Below, one piece after another: positions 6,937-13,366 of a stretch of DNA of 13,416 nt. The stretch covers positions 1 to 13,416 of the forward strand of contig URCD01000067.1 of the NCBI GenBank assembly GCA_900546215.1, written 5' to 3'. This DNA is from an uncultured Eubacteriales bacterium. GTDB taxonomy: Bacteria; Bacillota; Clostridia; Lachnospirales; Anaerotignaceae. How positions within the stretch are numbered: the first letter of the stretch is position 1; every line of letters starts with the position of its first letter. Under the pieces are notes generated by a model. That model was given only the letters and a program-made list of their open reading frames with translations. It was not told where the DNA came from and did no database searches. The translations under genes and the position numbers were made by a program.

Positions 6937-7703
6937 TCATTTCCTCCTTCCCCGAAGTCGACATCGTCATCATCGTCATCATCTAATTTAAATGTAGGCT
7001 GTACAAATGCGTTGGGGTCGCTTGTGGGGCCGTCATATACCTTTCGGCCGTCTTCAAGTCTTATAACCCTTTCAGCTGTAGCAGCAATTGAGTTATCATG
7101 TGTAATAAGAACAACCGTGTTTCCTGCCTTATGAAGCTTTTGAAGGATTTTGAGTACCTCACGGCCTGTTCTTGAATCCAGAGCTCCTGTAGGCTCGTCG
7201 GCAAGTATTACCGACGGATTTCCTACAAGGGCCCTGGCTATTGATACACGCTGCTGTTGTCCTCCTGACAGCTGATTCGGCAGATGCTTAGCCTTATCCA
7301 AAAGCCCTACCTTCTGCAGGGATTTTTTAGCTCTTTTATGCCTTTCAGATCTTGAAACTCCTGCATACATAAGGGGCATTTCTACATTTTCCACAAGGTT
7401 CAGCTTTGGAAGAAGATTATACTGCTGAAATATAAATCCAAGCATTTCATTACGTATTTCTGCAAGCTCATTTTTATTCATCTTGCCGACATTTCTTCCG
7501 CCTAAGAAATACTCTCCTTCACTTGGAACATCAAGGCAGCCAATTATATTCATACAAGTAGATTTACCGGAGCCCGATTGTCCTACAATTGCTATAAACT
7601 CCCCTTTGTAGATGGAAAAGCTTATATGATCCGCAGCCTTAATGATTTCCTCGCCCATTTTGTATACCTTTGACACATCTCTGAATTCTATTAGAGGATT
7701 CAT
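6933..7703 (-). CDS. ABC transporter ATP-binding protein, MacB/LolD family, with poly-Asp tail
   Basis: This is the ATPase partner of the adjacent permease; it binds and hydrolyses ATP on the cytoplasmic face. All motifs are intact in 256 residues: Walker A GQSGSGKST (41-49), Q-loop in 'FQQYNLLP' (92-99), signature LSGGQQQR (145-152), Walker B 'VILADEP' with 'TGALDS' (165-177), and the H-loop His in 'ITHD' (H202). The family core ends near residue 225. The extra tail carries seven consecutive aspartates (241-247) and ends 'VDFGEGGNE'. The DNA behind the Asp run is a GATGATGAC 9-mer repeated about 2.3 times. The start ATG 7703 has GGAGG at 7716-7712, directly abutting the adaptor stop codon, so the genes are tightly coupled. 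The assignment is firm; the tail's role is unknown. Confidence 0.95.
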   Translation of the reverse strand: MNPLIEFRDVSKVYKMGEEIIKAADHISFSIYKGEFIAIVGQSGSGKSTCMNIIGCLDVPSEGEYFLGGRNVGKMNKNELAEIRNEMLGFIFQQYNLLPKLNLVENVEMPLMYAGVSRSERHKRAKKSLQKVGLLDKAKHLPNQLSGGQQQRVSIARALVGNPSVILADEPTGALDSRTGREVLKILQKLHKAGNTVVLITHDNSIAATAERVIRLEDGRKVYDGPTSDPNAFVQPTFKLDDDDDDDVDFGEGGNE

Positions 7704-7716
7704 TTATATCTCCTCC

Positions 7717-9402
7717 TTATCCTACCATTACCATGCCGCCGCCTGGTCCATACATCATCATATCAGAAGATGAGCTGAAAATATAAGCAATCTCGTCACC
7801 GTCGTTAATTCCGCTCTTTATCTCAACAAATTCGTCATTGCTTATGCCCGTTTCAACCGGTACATATTCATAGCCTTCAGGTATTGAAGGATCATCAGAT
7901 GTTTTAGCTCCTGTCTTAACGAGAACCATGTCTCCTCTTACTACAGCGCCAACAGGAATGGCAACTACATCATTAGCTTGGCTAACTATTATTTCCGCGC
8001 TTACGTTCATTCCCGGAAGAAGGTCATCTCCTCCTTCAATCTGAACTTCAACCGGATAAGTAGTTACACCGTTAGTCGTTGTTCCGGCCATATTTATCTT
8101 TGTTACCTTGCCAGTAAATGTTTTTCCGGAGATAGCATCCGCAGTAATGGTTACTTCCTGACCTACAGAAACCTTTTTAATATCAAGCTCATCTATATTC
8201 ATTGTCATCTTAAGATATGAGAGGTCATAAATAGTACATAATTTTGCACTGTTATCGTCGATTGTATCTCCCTCTTTAACAAGTTTCTCAATGACGGTAC
8301 CCTCTATAGGAGATTTTATCGTATAGTTATCAAGGGTATCATACTGGTTATCAAGATTTAACTGTGCGTCCTTAACAGAATCTGAAGCAGACTGAACTGA
8401 GTTTGTAACATTGTCGCTCTCAAGTCTAACTATTGTGCTTCCGTTTGATACAGTAGCTCCTTCATCGTTTACAATCGCTACAACCTCGCCGCTTACCTCA
8501 GCGTAGATACTTCTGTTTTCTTTATATGTAAATTTACCGCTCTGGGTAGAGCCTGATGAGCCTACCTCAGCTGTTGCAAGCTGTTCATTTGAGATTGCTC
8601 CTGGATTGTTTACACTTATTTTAACATTTTTAACTATCATGTTTCCTGCTGCCACCTGCGTTGCTCCGCTTACTGATACAACATTTCCGCTCAATGTTTC
8701 AAATGATCCGTACAGCGTTACAGTGGCGCTTTGTCCAGCATAAAACGTATCTGCTTCATCCGCAGGGAAAGGAAGTTCTATTGTCATTACGGAATCATCA
8801 CGAACTTTTGCTATTTCCTGACCTGCGCTTACGTTATCACCGACTTCTACAAGAACTTCCGTCACGGTACCGGCAACCTTTGATTTTACATTAAGATTAT
8901 CGAGATCCTTAACGGCAGTCTGGTAATTTCTTTGTGCTGATGAAGCTGAAAGCTCAGCCCTTTCAATAGAAGTTTTGGTATCTGATGAATCTAACTCATA
9001 CAAAATCTGGTCTTTTTCAACAATGTCGCCTTCTTCAAAATAGTCACTGAGCACATCCCCACGAACGAGTGTTGTAACTGTATATTTATCAGCCGGCTCA
9101 AGTGTTCCCGTTGCTGTAAGACTTTCAATAATATTAGTCTTTGTCGCTGTAGCCATAGTATATGTAGAGCTTTGTGATTCTGTATTCTTACTTTTAGTAC
9201 CGCTGAAAGCCTTAACCGCTACAGCTATAACTGCTATTATTACTATAACCGCAATTATTTTCTTCTTTTTTGATAAACCTGAAAACTTGTTCTTAAAGTC
9301 AAACGACTTCTTAGGCTCCTGATTAAGATCGAGCTGCCCTAATTCTTCTTTATCAGTAACCTCAGTCAGCTCCTCAGCCTTGTTTAATTTCTCTTCATCC
9401 AT
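7717..9402 (-). CDS. HlyD/MacA-family adaptor (membrane fusion-type) protein with duplicated lipoyl core
   Basis: This is the adaptor subunit of the MacAB-like exporter. Its 561 residues are much longer than the roughly 370-400 usual for MacA. A cytoplasmic N-terminus (1-45) is followed by a membrane anchor (about 48-65). A first biotinyl-lipoyl half ('TTLVRGDVLSDYFEEGDIV', 110-128), a short helical segment (about 140-168) and a second lipoyl half ('VAGTVTEVLVEVGDNV', 176-191) come next. A beta-barrel-like stretch (about 205-265) follows. The lipoyl pattern then repeats: 'VSGEVVAIVNDEGATV' (303-318), a short helix (about 330-358) and 'IEGTVIEKLVKEGDTI' (366-381). A beta-barrel (about 400-475) and a membrane-proximal domain (about 478-548) follow, and the tail is Met/Gly-rich ('MMMYGPGGGMVMVG'). 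The hairpins are too short for a TolC-reaching tunnel, which fits a monoderm cell. The start ATG 9402 has AAAGGA 8 nt upstream. Confidence 0.9.
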   Translation of the reverse strand: MDEEKLNKAEELTEVTDKEELGQLDLNQEPKKSFDFKNKFSGLSKKKKIIAVIVIIAVIAVAVKAFSGTKSKNTESQSSTYTMATATKTNIIESLTATGTLEPADKYTVTTLVRGDVLSDYFEEGDIVEKDQILYELDSSDTKTSIERAELSASSAQRNYQTAVKDLDNLNVKSKVAGTVTEVLVEVGDNVSAGQEIAKVRDDSVMTIELPFPADEADTFYAGQSATVTLYGSFETLSGNVVSVSGATQVAAGNMIVKNVKISVNNPGAISNEQLATAEVGSSGSTQSGKFTYKENRSIYAEVSGEVVAIVNDEGATVSNGSTIVRLESDNVTNSVQSASDSVKDAQLNLDNQYDTLDNYTIKSPIEGTVIEKLVKEGDTIDDNSAKLCTIYDLSYLKMTMNIDELDIKKVSVGQEVTITADAISGKTFTGKVTKINMAGTTTNGVTTYPVEVQIEGGDDLLPGMNVSAEIIVSQANDVVAIPVGAVVRGDMVLVKTGAKTSDDPSIPEGYEYVPVETGISNDEFVEIKSGINDGDEIAYIFSSSSDMMMYGPGGGMVMVG

Positions 9403-9461
9403 ATTATTATTCCTTTCATTATCAGCTGAATATTTTTAAATTGGAACTATCCTCCTAAGCA

Positions 9462-9492
9462 AATCAGTCAATAAAATATATTAACTCTGATT
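9462..9492 (-). promoter_or_regulatory. Second leader hairpin of the exporter operon, flanked by orphan Shine-Dalgarno motifs
   Basis: On the minus strand AATCAG (9492-9487) pairs with CTGATT (9467-9462). After a 2-nt bulge, TTAATA pairs with TATTGA, closing a 5-nt loop: 12 pairs, one of them G-T. GGAGGG (9499-9494) precedes it and AGGAGG (9456-9451) follows it. Neither has an ATG, GTG or TTG at usable spacing. The element is in the predicted 5' leader of the adaptor gene. Confidence 0.4.
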
Positions 9493-9506
9493 ACCCTCCT
9501 TTCCAT

Positions 9507-9534
9507 AAAAAAGCAGAATAAATACTATTCCTGC
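9507..9534 (-). terminator. Terminator-like hairpin at the 5' end of the exporter leader
   Basis: The minus strand reads GCAG-G-AATA-GTATT-TATT-CTGC-TTTTTT: an 8-bp stem with one bulged G, a 5-nt loop and a U6 tract (9512-9507). It begins only about 5 nt after the predicted transcription start. It could be an attenuator of the exporter operon or a 5' stabilising structure. The stem has few GC pairs, so termination would be partial. Confidence 0.45.
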
Positions 9535-9545
9535 ATGCTCTACCA

Positions 9546-9577
9546 ATTATACTATTTCCTCTGGCTGAAAAAGTCAA
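9546..9577 (-). promoter_or_regulatory. Sigma-A promoter of the adaptor-ATPase-permease-SLH operon
   Basis: Minus-strand TTGACT (9577-9572) and TAGTAT (9554-9549) are 17 nt apart; an overlapping perfect TATAAT lies at 9551-9546. The start is expected near 9540, leaving a leader of about 135 nt before the ATG at 9402. This is the only good promoter seen for the four genes down to 3804. Confidence 0.65.
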
Positions 9578-9746
9578 TTAAGCCTTGCTTAAATAATCTT
9601 AAATCTTCCTTAAAATTTGCCAGATGTATTAAAAAAATCATATCATCATTCAAAAACTTTATAGATGTTAACTAAAAATAATTAATGAAATGTTCTTTTC
9701 TATCGAATATGTATTTGGAAGTGATTTTTGACTTTAGATAAAATTC

Positions 9747-9766
9747 TGCAAATATTAATATTTACA
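9747..9766. other. 20-bp operator-like palindrome
   Basis: The core AAATATTAATATTT (9750-9763) is a perfect 14-bp palindrome. Outside one mismatched pair, TG (9747-9748) matches CA (9765-9766). It lies in the 484-bp divergent intergenic region between the exporter operon and the polymerase gene (9403-9886), which otherwise holds the promoters, leader hairpins and LexA-like boxes listed separately. The stretch 9578-9746 shows nothing else I can name. The binding protein is unknown. Confidence 0.35.
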
Positions 9767-9804
9767 TATCTCTGTTTGCTTAAAAAACAGGATTATATTT
9801 CCTC

Positions 9805-9833
9805 TTTACAAGAACTTTTATTCGTATTATAAT
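9805..9833 (+). promoter_or_regulatory. Sigma-A promoter of the polymerase-YolD operon
   Basis: TTTACA (9805-9810), 17 nt, TATAAT (9828-9833): near-consensus, with a start expected at about 9840. The spacer is almost entirely filled by a LexA-like box and a second box covers the start site, so the promoter looks built for repression. Confidence 0.8.
9811..9824 (+). promoter_or_regulatory. LexA/DinR-like box 1 (in promoter spacer)
   Basis: The sequence is aGAACttttATTCg; on the other strand it reads CGAATAAAAGTTCT. The Bacillota consensus is CGAACRNRYGTTYC. One half-site is intact and the other has a single change at the conserved C. The box sits between the -35 and -10 hexamers. Confidence 0.5.
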
Positions 9834-9840
9834 AGATTTA

Positions 9841-9854
9841 CGAACAAATATTCT
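9841..9854 (+). promoter_or_regulatory. LexA/DinR-like box 2 (at the transcription start)
   Basis: CGAACAAATATTCT fits CGAACRNRYGTTYC at all but two positions (G to A in the right half and the final base). It begins at the predicted start site and its centre is exactly 30 bp from that of box 1, so two LexA dimers could sit on the same face of the helix. Confidence 0.6.
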
Positions 9855-9886
9855 CAACCAAATATATTCGAGTAGCGGTGATATTT

Positions 9887-11143
9887 ATGTCAGAAAATTT
9901 TTATGCTTGTATAGACCTTAAAAGTTTTTATGCATCAGTTGAATGTGTAGAAAGAGGATTAGACCCTTTTAAAGCAAATTTAGTTGTTGCTGACCCTGCC
10001 CGGGGCGAAAGGGCGATCTGTCTTGCTGTAAGTCCTGCTCTAAAGGAACTTGGCGTTCCAAACCGCTGCAGAACTTTTCAAATTTCTGATGGAATAGAAT
10101 ACATAACCGCCCTTCCACGTATGAAGCTGTATATGAAGTATTCAGCTGATATTTATTCTATATACCTCAAATATATAAGCAGGGACGATATACATGTATA
10201 TTCTATTGATGAATGTTTTATTGATTTAACTCCATATCTGGACTTATATAATAAAACAGCTAAGGAAATGGTAGTCCTTCTTATGGATGCTGTATTCAAA
10301 GAGACAGGCATATGCGCGACAGCAGGCATTGGTACAAATATGTTTTTAGCCAAAGTTGCATTGGACGTCACAGCCAAGCATGTTGATGACCACATAGGTT
10401 TTCTTGACTCAGATGAATTTAAAAAAACAATATGGCATCATAAGCCTATAACCGATATATGGAACATCGGCAGAGGAATTGCCAACAGGCTTCAGAAGTA
10501 CGGCGTATCTGACTTATATGGCGTCGCCCACATGGACGAAAAAATTCTTTATAAGGAATTTGGCGTTAACGCTGAGTATTTAATTGACCACTCTCATGGA
10601 ATAGAGCCATGTACTATTAAAGAAATACATGAGTATAAATCAAAAGGAAGTTCAATTTCAAATAGTCAGGTGCTCTTTGAGGACTACTCCTTTGAAGACG
10701 CATTAGTGGTTTTAAAAGAAATGGTTGATTTGCTGTCACTTGAACTTACTGAAAAGCATTTAGTTTCAGATTCTATTTCTTTATATATAGGCTACTCTAA
10801 ATCCTCTGCCAAATCTACCGGTGGTACAAGAAAGCTTTATGAATACACCAACACATACTCAAAATTAGCGGCCTGCTTTGAGGAATTTTATTTATCAACG
10901 ACTAAACACAATTACCCTATACGCAGGATTACCGTAGGTGTTAATAATGTAGTTGAAGACTGCTATATTCAAATGAATTTATTTGATGAAGCTCTAAGTG
11001 AAAAGGAGCGCAAAGCCCAAGAGGCTGTTCTGCAAATAAAAAATAAATTCGGTAAAAATGCTGTGCTTAGAGGGATTAGTCTGGAAGAAAAAGCTACAGG
11101 CCGAATGCGAAACAAACTGATTGGAGGGCATAATGGTGAGTGA
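9887..11143 (+). CDS. Y-family DNA polymerase, UmuC/UvrX/YqjW-like (error-prone translesion polymerase)
   Basis: This polymerase copies past DNA lesions at the cost of accuracy. The 418 residues open with the Y-family motif 'CIDLKSFYASVEC' (8-20, metal ligand D10). They continue with 'VVADPARGERAICLAVSP' (33-50), typical of the UmuC/YqjW branch rather than classical DinB, and the catalytic 'SIDECFIDL' (106-114, D108/E109). The 'ATAGIGTNMFLAK' segment (144-156) and the thumb region with 'IWNIGRGIANRL' (191-202) follow, then a little-finger domain to about 355. 'QMNLF' (362-366) is a good beta-clamp binding motif. ATG 9887 is preferred because GGTGAT (9877-9882) precedes it; an in-frame GTG at 9878 would lack a ribosome binding site. 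Two LexA-like boxes over the promoter imply SOS control. The downstream YolD-like gene overlaps by 11 nt, the known partnership for this branch. Confidence 0.92.
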   Translation: MSENFYACIDLKSFYASVECVERGLDPFKANLVVADPARGERAICLAVSPALKELGVPNRCRTFQISDGIEYITALPRMKLYMKYSADIYSIYLKYISRDDIHVYSIDECFIDLTPYLDLYNKTAKEMVVLLMDAVFKETGICATAGIGTNMFLAKVALDVTAKHVDDHIGFLDSDEFKKTIWHHKPITDIWNIGRGIANRLQKYGVSDLYGVAHMDEKILYKEFGVNAEYLIDHSHGIEPCTIKEIHEYKSKGSSISNSQVLFEDYSFEDALVVLKEMVDLLSLELTEKHLVSDSISLYIGYSKSSAKSTGGTRKLYEYTNTYSKLAACFEEFYLSTTKHNYPIRRITVGVNNVVEDCYIQMNLFDEALSEKERKAQEAVLQIKNKFGKNAVLRGISLEEKATGRMRNKLIGGHNGE

Positions 11144-11441
11144 CAGAGCTGTACAATTCATGCCATTTGCAGCCTTAAGAGGCTATTATGACTTGATTCG
11201 TGATAAAGAGCGGGTGTCAGAAGAACGTCATGACATATCAGAAGAACGGGCAATTTTATTGACAGACACTCTAATGCGCTCTGACAAAGGAAATATGCTG
11301 ACTGTTACCTATTATAATACCGATGCATATGAAACTATAGAGGGTATAGTTTCCAAGATAGACTATGATATGAGGGAATTAACAGTTGTCAAAACAAAAA
11401 TAGCTTTTGATGATATATATGACATAAAAATAAATGATTAG
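11133..11441 (+). CDS. YolD-like protein, partner of the UmuC-like polymerase
   Basis: This small protein of 102 residues opens with 'SDRAVQFMPFAALRGYYDLI', the hallmark N-terminus of YolD-like proteins (compare 'DRAxQFxPFAAL'). It ends in a beta-rich part ('NMLTVTYYNTDAYETIEGIV', then 'LTVVKTKIAFDDIYDI'). The YolD family sits next to UmuC-like polymerases in Bacillota (as in B. subtilis yqjW-yqjX) and has been proposed to fill the role of UmuD; its biochemistry is not settled. ATG 11133 is chosen because GGAGGG (11123-11128) lies just upstream; a GTG at 11136 gives a slightly better distance and would shorten the protein by one residue. The TTG at 11121 would put the ribosome binding site inside the gene. 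The start overlaps the polymerase end by 11 nt, indicating coupled translation. A terminator follows the stop codon. Confidence 0.88.
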   Translation: MVSDRAVQFMPFAALRGYYDLIRDKERVSEERHDISEERAILLTDTLMRSDKGNMLTVTYYNTDAYETIEGIVSKIDYDMRELTVVKTKIAFDDIYDIKIND

Positions 11442-11452
11442 AGCTATGAATC

Positions 11453-11486
11453 AGGGTGTATAAAAATGCACCCTTTATTTATTTGT
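11453..11486 (+). terminator. Terminator of the polymerase-YolD operon
   Basis: AGGGTGTA (11453-11460) pairs with TGCACCCT (11467-11474) through 8 pairs, one G-T, around a 6-nt loop. TTATTTATTTG follows. It lies 11 bp after the YolD stop codon. Confidence 0.8.
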
Positions 11487-11597
11487 CATAAACAAATGAC
11501 TTTGCTAAATTTAACCGCATATTGCGACATAAAAATAAGTAATATAATTCCATTTTCTATTTTTCGATAATATCTTTTTATTAGAAATTTTTTATGC

Positions 11598-11625
11598 TAT
11601 ACTTTAAATCAATGTATACAGTATA
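11598..11625 (+). promoter_or_regulatory. Candidate promoter and operator of the LysR-type gene
   Basis: A TATACT -10 (11598-11603) stands without a convincing -35. Just downstream, TATAC-A-GTATA (11615-11625) is a perfect palindrome in the predicted leader, a plausible site for autorepression by the regulator. Both elements are tentative because the area is very AT-rich. Confidence 0.3.
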
Positions 11626-11659
11626 TTAAATTATTTAGTCAGAATGTGTGGTGAAATCA

Positions 11660-12583
11660 ATGGAGTTAAGACAGTTAAGATATTTCAAGGTGCTGTGCGA
11701 AGAAAAAAACTTTACCAGAGCTGCCAAACGCCTATTTATAACGCAGCAGGGTTTAAGCCGTTCTATTCAGCTGCTTGAGGACGAGCTTCATACTGTTCTC
11801 ATTGTAAGGAATACGACACCTCTTTCCATTACAAAGGCTGGACAGTATTTACTTAGAAGATGTACTATAATTCTTTCAGAAATCGATGAGACAGTTGATT
11901 ATTTTAATGATACGGGTGAGGAAGGAGCAAAAATCACCGTAGCATATAACGGCAACGCTTATTTCATGCTGCCTGATAAAATAAATGCATCGTTTATGGA
12001 AGCAAATCCCGATATCAAGTTCAAGCTGTGCGACCTGCCTGAGCTTGAATGTGAGCAGAGGCTTTGCAATGACCTAGTTGATGTGGCCATATCTGCAAAC
12101 CCCATAGACCACAGCAAATTTGAAGTGTACTTCCTTATGGAAGGACAAATGCATGTACTTGTTAAAAAAGACCATCCGCTCGCCTTTTATTCTGAGGTTA
12201 CCCTTGAGAATATCTGCAAGTATGACGTCACGACAATTGACAGCAGATATAAAGGCTATCATATTTTCAGAGGCGCCTGCCGTGACAAGGGCGTTGCCCC
12301 AAGGTCATTAACCGTCGCCACAAGCACAGTAACAATGCTTCAGCTGTGCAGAGCCAATGATTCGGTCGGCATATCCTACAAACATTTTGAACAGATATTA
12401 AATATGAAGGATATGTGCTACGTCCCTATAAAAAAATCAGACATGAGCTATAAAGTATACATGGTACTAAAAAAGGGCCGTGCAAAGACCGACGCCATGG
12501 TTAAATACTGTAATCACGTTATAAATACCGTTAAGAAATCAAAAAACGAAGGAAATATTGAACAAACAAAAGCACCGGATTAA
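11660..12583 (+). CDS. LysR-type transcriptional regulator
   Basis: This is a DNA-binding regulator of 307 residues, the usual family length. The N-terminal winged helix-turn-helix is clear: 'MELRQLRYFKVLCEEKNFTR' opens it, followed by 'AAKRLFITQQGLSRSIQLLEDEL' split over 21-43, and the wing 'PLSITKAGQYLL' (54-65). The effector-binding domain runs from about 90 to 295 ('KITVAYNGNAYFMLPDKI' onward; 'DVAISANPID'). Its ligand and targets cannot be read from sequence. It stands alone: the operon to its left ends in a terminator and the gene to its right is convergent, so no divergent target gene is present. ATG 11660 is chosen because it gives the standard LysR N-terminus and GGTGA (11650-11654) precedes it by 5 nt; in-frame GTGs at 11648 and 11651 lie inside that site. 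The stop codon sits in the loop of the terminator hairpin. Confidence 0.92.
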   Translation: MELRQLRYFKVLCEEKNFTRAAKRLFITQQGLSRSIQLLEDELHTVLIVRNTTPLSITKAGQYLLRRCTIILSEIDETVDYFNDTGEEGAKITVAYNGNAYFMLPDKINASFMEANPDIKFKLCDLPELECEQRLCNDLVDVAISANPIDHSKFEVYFLMEGQMHVLVKKDHPLAFYSEVTLENICKYDVTTIDSRYKGYHIFRGACRDKGVAPRSLTVATSTVTMLQLCRANDSVGISYKHFEQILNMKDMCYVPIKKSDMSYKVYMVLKKGRAKTDAMVKYCNHVINTVKKSKNEGNIEQTKAPD

Positions 12584-12606
12584 GCCCGGTGCCTTATATT
12601 ATTTTT
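12572..12606. terminator. Bidirectional terminator between convergent genes
   Basis: A 7-bp GC-rich stem (GCACCGG at 12572-12578 with CCGGTGC at 12586-12592) has a 7-nt loop that contains the LysR stop codon. On the plus strand it leads to CTTATATTATTTTTT; on the minus strand to TTTTGTTTGTT. It serves both the LysR gene and the convergent ATPase gene. Confidence 0.8.
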
Positions 12607-13366
12607 TGAGTCTTACATGAGTATATTCGTCTTCAACGGTAACAGCGGTTTCCACTGAATAAACAGCTCTTATATTGCTTTCTGTAATAACGCTTTCAGG
12701 AGCTCCGCACGAAAAAATTTTAGACTCCTTAAGCATAATTACCTTATCAGCAAATAATGATGTTAGGTTTAAATCGTGTATTGACATTATCACACCTATA
12801 TTTTTAGTACGGGCAAGCTCTGTAATCAGCTCCAGAGTAAATATTTGATTTTTCAAATCTAGGCTGCTTGTTGGCTCGTCAAGAATTACAATTTGTGGTT
12901 CCTGTGCCAAAGCTCTTGCAATAAAAACCCTCTGTCGCTCGCCTCCGCTCATCTCATTTATATTTTTAAAAGCAAAGCTTTCAAGCCCCATCCTTTCAAT
13001 AATATCAAATACAATATCCTTATCGCTGCTTCGTATTCTATGTCCCGCAAATGCAATTCTTCCCATCATAACAGTTTCAATTACATTCATGGCAAAAACA
13101 TTATTGTTATACTGCGGAACATATCCTATTTTTTTTGCTCTCATAGATGGCGAAAACTTAGCCACGTCCTCACCATCAACAAGCACCCTTCCCTTTTTAG
13201 GCTCTATAATGTGATTTATGCATTTTAAAAGCGTAGTTTTTCCTGTACCGTTAGGCCCCAAAATACACAACACCTCGCCGTTTTCAAGCCCAAATGAAAT
13301 ATCGGACAAAATTTCCGTTTCGGAATTATATCCAAAGCTTATGTTTTCAACCTTTAAGCTCAACAT
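12599..13366 (-). CDS. ABC transporter ATP-binding protein, FecE/FepC/BtuD type (iron-chelate, heme or cobalamin uptake)
   Basis: This is the ATPase of a type II importer for metal chelates. The 255 residues carry Walker A GPNGTGKT (37-44), the Q-loop 'GYVPQ' (81-85), signature MSGGERQR (139-146), Walker B 'IVILDEPTSSLD' (159-170) and the H-loop His in 'SIHDLN' (H197). 'VIETVMMGR' (95-103) and 'LNLTSLFADKVIMLKESKI' (199-217) are typical of the FecE branch. The substrate (siderophore iron, heme or vitamin B12) cannot be settled without the binding protein. The ATG at 13366 overlaps the end of the upstream permease gene by 7 nt, with GGAGG (13376-13372) inside that gene, so the two are translationally coupled. 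No riboswitch or Fur box can be seen because the operon's promoter lies beyond the right edge. It is last in its operon; a terminator lies at 12572-12592. Confidence 0.92.
   Translation of the reverse strand: MLSLKVENISFGYNSETEILSDISFGLENGEVLCILGPNGTGKTTLLKCINHIIEPKKGRVLVDGEDVAKFSPSMRAKKIGYVPQYNNNVFAMNVIETVMMGRIAFAGHRIRSSDKDIVFDIIERMGLESFAFKNINEMSGGERQRVFIARALAQEPQIVILDEPTSSLDLKNQIFTLELITELARTKNIGVIMSIHDLNLTSLFADKVIMLKESKIFSCGAPESVITESNIRAVYSVETAVTVEDEYTHVRLKK

Noticed and set aside
9494..9530. Possible 12-codon upstream ORF in the exporter leader starting at the ATG after the U tract
   Set aside because: The ATG directly follows the U6 tract and has no ribosome binding site before it.
9403..9545. 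T-box or other amino-acid-responsive leader upstream of the adaptor gene
   Set aside because: No T-box core sequence or specifier loop is present, and the downstream genes are an exporter rather than amino-acid genes.
9531..9556. tRNA-like D-arm sequence on the minus strand (TTGGTAGAGCATGC)
   Set aside because: The 5' D-stem partner, acceptor stem, anticodon arm and T-arm are absent. The bases are explained by the -10 element and start region of the exporter promoter.
9772..9790. CTGTTT/AAACAG hairpin upstream of the polymerase promoter
   Set aside because: The 6-bp AT-rich stem has no T tract and lies upstream of the promoter, so it is probably chance.
12893..13228. 111-codon open frame antisense to the FecE-type ATPase
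   Set aside because: It is the antisense shadow of a fully conserved ABC ATPase and its product resembles nothing.
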